Of a DNA stretch of 34,149 nt, positions 31,579-34,149 are shown one piece after another. The position numbers and the translations under genes are program-made. The notes beneath the pieces are model-generated. The model was given only the letters and a program-made list of their open reading frames with translations, ran no database searches and was not told the DNA's origin. This DNA is from a virus. Positions within the stretch are counted from its first letter, which is position 1. The number at the start of each line of letters is the position of its first letter. Location: positions 1 to 34,149 of IMG/VR virus record IMGVR_UViG_3300032238_001228, one strand, 5' to 3'.

Positions 31579-31640
31579 ATGTGTGTGTAAAGCAGTGAAG
31601 TAGCGTTAGAATTATCTTTTATGATCATGTGTGTAAAGCA
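31579..31640 (+). repeat. Right repeat cluster A (TGTAAAGCA / TGAAGTA)
   Basis: ATGTGTGTGTAAAGCAGTGAAG at 31579-31600 and ATGTGTGTAAAGCA at 31627-31640, in the region upstream of the 31162 gene and just beyond the terminator of the 31687 gene. Same orientation as all other copies. Confidence 0.75.
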
Positions 31641-31642
31641 AC

Positions 31643-31671
31643 AAAAAAGGGGCCTTTTGGGCCCCTTTTTT
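31643..31671. terminator. Bidirectional terminator of the 31687 gene
   Basis: Stem AAAAAAGGGGCC with GGCCCCTTTTTT (31643-31654 and 31660-31671). A U-run follows on both strands. On the minus strand the next bases are GTTGCTTTACACACATG, the repeat. Confidence 0.88.
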
Positions 31672-31686
31672 ATCTTTTTATGCGAG

Positions 31687-32019
31687 TTATGAACCTAAAC
31701 ATACATAAGTGTCAGTATCGCAATTTATAACTAATTCTCTACCTTGGTCATCTGGTTCTACGCAGTCCTTCAATGCTCTGTGATACGCAACATAAAGGAA
31801 CTCATACAAACTTACTAATGTGTCGTCAGCATCACCAAAACTCCAATCAAGGTCTAAAGAAAAGAAATATTCTTCCAATTCTTCTTTACATGGTAGATTC
31901 TTCCAGTCTAAATCTACTGCAACTTCAAGCAATTCATCCAAAACTATAGAAGGAGTGGTGGTTTTTCTTGTCTCCACATAACCACTCATCATCCAAACAT
32001 CACCGTTCTTTACAATCAT
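31687..32019 (-). CDS. Acidic orphan protein, 110 aa
   Basis: Not recognised. About 24 Asp/Glu to 8 Lys/Arg (net near -16). Characteristic DELLEVAVDLDWKNLPCKEELEEYFFSLDLDWSFGDADD stretch with aromatic and acidic residues mixed. GAGG precedes ATG 32022/32019; 32019 has the better spacing. Own promoter (TTGCAT/TATAGT) and terminator. Same architecture as its neighbours; a candidate host-interaction protein by location only. Confidence 0.75.
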   Translation of the reverse strand: MIVKNGDVWMMSGYVETRKTTTPSIVLDELLEVAVDLDWKNLPCKEELEEYFFSLDLDWSFGDADDTLVSLYEFLYVAYHRALKDCVEPDDQGRELVINCDTDTYVCLGS

Positions 32020-32039
32020 CATAAACCTCACTTGCTAAT

Positions 32040-32068
32040 ACTATACCACTACATACAACCTAATGCAA
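32040..32068 (-). promoter_or_regulatory. Promoter of the 31687 gene (TTGT family)
   Basis: TTGCAT (32068-32063), 17-base spacer with TAGG-TTGT (TTGT 32058-32055), nine bases ending AGTGG, TATAGT (32045-32040). Confidence 0.85.
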
Positions 32069-32092
32069 ACAATTTCATCAACAAACAACAAT

Positions 32093-32122
32093 AAAAAAGG
32101 GGGCCAGAAAGCCCCCTTTTTT
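32093..32122. terminator. Bidirectional terminator overlapping the stop of the 32121 gene
   Basis: AAAAAAGGGGGC (32093-32104) pairs with GCCCCCTTTTTT (32111-32122). Same design as those at 31643 and 33529, differing mostly in the loop. Confidence 0.88.
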
Positions 32123-32453
32123 ATAACACCAGTCCTTGTCTAACCAATCTATCTACTGTAATAACTTGGTTCTGGTGAATGTAGGTGAAGTAAAGTCTGT
32201 CTTCCATCTTACATAACTTTACAAACTCATCCAAATCAAAACCTGGAAGAAAATCTACACCAATTTGCTCATTATAGGCAACTAAACCATCTTCCACATT
32301 ATCATAATCAATACACCACTCAACGGTATCCATCAGGTCAGCATTGTAATAAAACCAACCTGAATAAAATGTCTCGCAAAAGGAAACATACTTCTCTTCA
32401 TCAACACTACCAAACGCTCTTTTGATAGCTTCCCGTAAATCATAAACTGTCAT
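32121..32453 (-). CDS. Acidic orphan protein, 110 aa
   Basis: Not recognised. About 21 Asp/Glu to 9 Lys/Arg, rich in Tyr/Phe (ETFYSGWFYYNADLMDTVEWCIDYD). The longest frame begins at 32510 in the promoter, but AAGGAG nine bases before ATG 32453 sets the start. Its leader sequence (32451-32468) is repeated exactly before the 33159 start. Own promoter and terminator. Confidence 0.75.
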   Translation of the reverse strand: MTVYDLREAIKRAFGSVDEEKYVSFCETFYSGWFYYNADLMDTVEWCIDYDNVEDGLVAYNEQIGVDFLPGFDLDEFVKLCKMEDRLYFTYIHQNQVITVDRLVRQGLVL

Positions 32454-32483
32454 CTTTATAGGCTCCTTGGTTCCTATGTCATT

Positions 32484-32512
32484 ATTATACCACAATCTAC
32501 CACCATACAAGC
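32484..32512 (-). promoter_or_regulatory. Promoter of the 32121 gene (variant)
   Basis: GCTTGT (32512-32507) at 17 bases, TGGT instead of TTGT at the spacer position, then nine bases ending TGTGG and TATAAT (32489-32484). Confidence 0.7.
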
Positions 32513-32614
32513 GAAAAACAGAAAAAATCTTGGCAAATTTGGATTTATAATATTTATTTTTTATTTATTAATATTTGTAGCTATGATCTTAAAAAAATAA
32601 ATTTATATATATAC

Positions 32615-32703
32615 ATGTGAAGCAGTGAAGCAAAAGAATTATATATATGTGAAGCAGTGAAGCAGGGATATTTTGTAAATATCCCTGCATGTGTGAAGCG
32701 GAG
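32615..32703 (+). repeat. Right repeat cluster B: tandem 18-bp TGAAGCA repeats
   Basis: ATGTGAAGCAGTGAAGCA is perfectly repeated at 32615-32632 and 32647-32664 (32-bp period), each after a TATATATA run. A third, partial copy (ATGTGTGAAGCGG) is at 32689-32701. The DNA just left of it (32520-32610) is extremely AT-rich. Each 18-mer is itself two GTGAAGCA units. Confidence 0.85.
32662..32688. terminator. Perfect 12-bp hairpin without U-tract after the 32704 gene
   Basis: GCAGGGATATTT (32662-32673) with AAATATCCCTGC (32677-32688), loop TGT, no U-run on either side; repeats flank it on both sides. Its position matches the terminators of neighbouring genes. Confidence 0.55.
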
Positions 32704-33159
32704 TTATTTTACTGATGCAATAACTCTCTTTTTATATTCTTCTAACTTCTTTTCATATGAGGCGATCTTTTTAAGTTCTTTTTCTGCTTTGTATTGCGGT
32801 GAGTTTATTAAGGTAAAATATTCTTTATCAATATCATTACCTTCAAAATAAGTAAAAATAAAGTCCAATTCTTCTTCAGATTTATCTTTGCCATAAATAT
32901 TCATAAAACAGTCAGATATTGGTTCGTGATATTTAACGCCCCTATATATTTCAACGCCATAAATATCTTCTTGAGCTGACAATAAACGTAAGGCATAAAT
33001 GTTTTCTTCGTTCATATCTTCTTTAGGTAGAACAAATTCGATATATGATTTGTTTTTAGTAATAATCACATCTTCATTACTAAACGCATTCTTAACTTCT
33101 TGCAAAACCTCTTCTGTACCGTGAATTCGTACAGTACCAACTTTCATATTCCACTTCAT
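32704..33159 (-). CDS. Orphan protein, 151 aa, helical C-terminus
   Basis: Not recognised. Slightly acidic overall with a basic, coiled-coil-like C-terminus (EKELKKIASYEKKLEEYKKRVIASVK). The N-terminal beta-rich part (MKVGTVRIHGTEEVLQEVKNAF, SYIEFVLPKEDM) could be a ferredoxin-like alpha/beta domain, tentative. AAGGAGCCTATAAAG leads to ATG 33159, the same leader as at 32453. Own promoter. Confidence 0.72.
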   Translation of the reverse strand: MKWNMKVGTVRIHGTEEVLQEVKNAFSNEDVIITKNKSYIEFVLPKEDMNEENIYALRLLSAQEDIYGVEIYRGVKYHEPISDCFMNIYGKDKSEEELDFIFTYFEGNDIDKEYFTLINSPQYKAEKELKKIASYEKKLEEYKKRVIASVK

Positions 33160-33188
33160 CTTTATAGGCTCCTTACACCCACATTCTT

Positions 33189-33217
33189 ATTATACCATAC
33201 TTTACAACCATACAAGC
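33189..33217 (-). promoter_or_regulatory. Promoter of the 32704 gene (TTGT family)
   Basis: GCTTGT (33217-33212), GG-TTGT (TTGT 33207-33204), nine bases ending ATGG, TATAAT (33194-33189). Confidence 0.8.
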
Positions 33218-33230
33218 AAAAAACAGAAAT

Positions 33231-33314
33231 ATTTTGCGTTTAAAGAAGATCTACCTTTATTTTAATAATTTTGGCCCCTTATTATGTATTTTTAGATTTT
33301 GCGTTTAAAGAAGA
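33231..33314 (+). repeat. 19-bp perfect direct repeat pair
   Basis: ATTTTGCGTTTAAAGAAGA at 33231-33249 and again at 33296-33314. The core GCGTTTAAAG also occurs at 1035-1044. The second copy is followed by a possible hairpin (AGAAGAAT/ATTCTTCT). Confidence 0.85.
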
Positions 33315-33343
33315 ATTATTGCCCGTTTATTCTTCTATACTTT

Positions 33344-33362
33344 ATTATACCACTTATTACAA
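33344..33362 (-). promoter_or_regulatory. Orphan promoter of the TTGT family
   Basis: TTGT (33362-33359), nine bases ending AGTGG, TATAAT (33349-33344); this block is identical to that at 497-515. No start codon or ribosome binding site follows before the next promoter; it is probably the remains of a lost cassette or starts an untranslated RNA. Confidence 0.7.
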
Positions 33363-33463
33363 CAAAAACATACATTAATATAGAAAAATGTGTGAATTTT
33401 TTAAGAAGGAAATAATTATATAAATATTGGCCCCCTTTTATTTAATTTTGTATTTATGCGCCT

Positions 33464-33523
33464 ATGTGAAGCAGAACGATCTTTTATGCATGTGTGAAGC
33501 TGTGTGTATGAAGCAGTGAAGGA
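33464..33523 (+). repeat. Right repeat cluster C (TGAAGCA)
   Basis: Copies at 33464-33473 (ATGTGAAGCA), about 33490-33500 (ATGTGTGAAGC) and 33506-33523 (GTATGAAGCAGTGAAGGA). They lie between the terminator of the 33572 gene and the orphan promoter. Confidence 0.78.
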
Positions 33524-33528
33524 ATACC

Positions 33529-33558
33529 AAAAAAGGGGGCTTTTAGGCCCCCTTTTTT
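33529..33558. terminator. Bidirectional terminator of the 33572 gene
   Basis: AAAAAAGGGGGC (33529-33540) with GCCCCCTTTTTT (33547-33558). Near-identical in stem to the hairpin at 32093-32122. Confidence 0.88.
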
Positions 33559-33571
33559 GTGTGTTTTAGAA

Positions 33572-33970
33572 TTACCATAGTTCGCCTATAGTTTTGTCTG
33601 TAAAGTAGTAATATGCATCTGTTTTAAAATGTTTTACTACTTCTACTATATCTGTAAAGCAAACAGTTCCATACTCTAAATAAACTCCATCAACTAAACC
33701 TTCAAAAGTAGCTGGCCCTAATTCATCACTTAAATACGAGCATACATACCACTCCCAGCCTATAGAAGGAACAGAAATTACAAACATAGGAATTTTTTTG
33801 CTTGTAGTTTCTTGGCAAATACATTTTTCATACATTTCTTCTGTCAATGTAGGTGGTGTAATATTTTCACTGTCAAAACTAAACAATGAATTAAAATTAT
33901 CTTTTATTGGTAGTGGATTTTTTGGATCACTTAAAACTACATCTACTAAACTCACACTGAAAACTTCCAT
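33572..33970 (-). CDS. Orphan protein, 132 aa
   Basis: Not recognised. Moderately acidic, rich in aromatic residues and Ser/Pro; Cys pair (KCICQE near 50). WEWYVCSYLSDELGPATFEG in the second half. AGGAG seven bases before ATG. Own promoter (TTGCTA/TAGAAT) and terminator. Right-most complete gene. Confidence 0.72.
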   Translation of the reverse strand: MEVFSVSLVDVVLSDPKNPLPIKDNFNSLFSFDSENITPPTLTEEMYEKCICQETTSKKIPMFVISVPSIGWEWYVCSYLSDELGPATFEGLVDGVYLEYGTVCFTDIVEVVKHFKTDAYYYFTDKTIGELW

Positions 33971-34000
33971 TTATTTTCTCCTATACTTAACCAACAGAAC

Positions 34001-34029
34001 ATTCTAACATCTCTACAACATTATAGCAA
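34001..34029 (-). promoter_or_regulatory. Promoter of the 33572 gene
   Basis: TTGCTA (34029-34024), 17 bases with TTGT at 34018-34015 (eight, not nine, bases from the -10), TAGAAT (34006-34001). Confidence 0.65.
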
Positions 34030-34059
34030 GCGGTGAGAGATTTTTAAGAGAGATTTATC

Positions 34060-34096
34060 TGAATAAAAAACACTTTACTGGTCAGTAAAGTGTTTT
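34060..34096 (-). terminator. Terminator of the gene entering from the right
   Basis: Perfect inverted repeat AAAACACTTTACTG (34067-34080) / CAGTAAAGTGTTTT (34083-34096), two-base loop, T-run on the minus strand (TTTTTTATTC). It implies a minus-strand gene ending near the window edge. Confidence 0.85.
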
Positions 34097-34104
34097 GAGA
34101 AGGC

Positions 34105-34149
34105 CTAAATCCTCCTCTTAATTCCTACTAAAAAGGTCGGAATTATCAA
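34105..34149 (-). CDS. Possible 3' end of a gene truncated by the window edge
   Basis: A minus-strand frame enters at 34149 and stops at 34105 (…LIIPTFLVGIKRRI). Another frame stops at 34118 (…DNSDLFSRN) and is as plausible. The terminator at 34060-34096 supports a gene ending here, but which frame is real cannot be told from 45 bases. Confidence 0.3.
   Translation of the reverse strand: MIIPTFLVGIKRRI

Larger units (their letters stand above)
33160..33571. other. 412-bp intergenic region with an orphan promoter and cassette scars
   Basis: Contains, from right to left on the minus strand: terminator (33558-33529), repeats (33523-33464), a half terminator (GGCCCCC at 33430-33436), an orphan promoter (33362-33344), a perfect direct repeat pair (33296-33314, 33231-33249), another half terminator (GGCCCC at 33273-33278), and the promoter of the 32704 gene. 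No open frame follows the orphan promoter. Confidence 0.75.

Noticed and set aside
32520-32664. AT-rich tract plus tandem 18-mers as a replication origin
   Set aside because: Attractive layout, but the same repeats occur at five other places without such a tract, so origin function is not specifically supported; it is kept under the repeat finding.
1-34149. Lysogeny module (integrase, repressor, att site) and tRNA genes
   Set aside because: None could be recognised on either strand; a temperate lifestyle cannot be excluded because the genome is incomplete here.

Overview
The window is a contiguous part of a tailed double-stranded DNA phage genome with a siphovirus-type, HK97-fold virion. A terminase, HK97-type portal, prohead protease, major capsid protein, neck proteins, tail-tube proteins, a frameshifted tail assembly chaperone, a tape measure, tail tip/fibre proteins and a CHAP lysin lie in canonical order. 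No sheath or baseplate-contraction genes are seen, so the tail is probably non-contractile. The DNA is AT-rich, with strong AGGAGG-type ribosome binding sites, extended -10 (TGn-TATAAT) promoters and U-tract terminators, which suggests a low-GC Firmicutes-like host. The host genus cannot be told from the sequence. No integrase, excisionase, repressor, DNA polymerase or tRNA gene is seen; the rest of the genome lies outside the window.

Layout. (1) 1-1500: two minus-strand orphan genes separated by a 650-bp non-coding stretch full of a TATGTATGAAGCA repeat. (2) 1600-5470: a plus-strand operon starting behind an array of 22-bp-spaced iterons. It has a putative DNA-binding protein with an AT-hook, a coiled-coil protein, an HNH protein, a VRR-NUC nuclease and four small unknown proteins, and ends in a probable structured RNA (5319-5472). 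(3) 29689-5476, minus strand: the packaging and structural operon, headed by a small DNA-binding-like protein and a phage sigma-70-family factor, then terminase small/large, portal, protease, capsid, an HNH cassette with its own promoter and terminator, connector, head closure, a holin-like protein, four large adhesin/fibre-like proteins, neck gp10-like, tail terminator, two tandem tail-tube paralogues, tail chaperone (-1 frameshift on GGGAAAC), tape measure, tail hub, sialidase-like fibre and CHAP lysin. (4) 29.8-34.1 kb, minus strand: eight small orphan genes, nearly all with their own promoter and terminator; five are strongly acidic.

The most original material is in the flanks. At least twelve promoters on both strands share an unusual spacer element (TTGT exactly nine bases, in one case ten, before TATAAT, which is preceded by GTGG or ATGG). 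The TGAAGCA repeat recurs only in intergenic DNA, always in one orientation relative to the minus-strand genes and often just beyond their terminator hairpins. One promoter has no gene, only a half terminator behind it, as if a cassette had been lost. Together these look like an exchangeable early-gene (host take-over or anti-defence) region under common control. That reading is inference from architecture; no function of the orphan proteins could be recognised.

Several starts were moved downstream from the longest open frame because the longest frame runs back through a promoter -10 box or lacks a ribosome binding site; these are noted in the entries.
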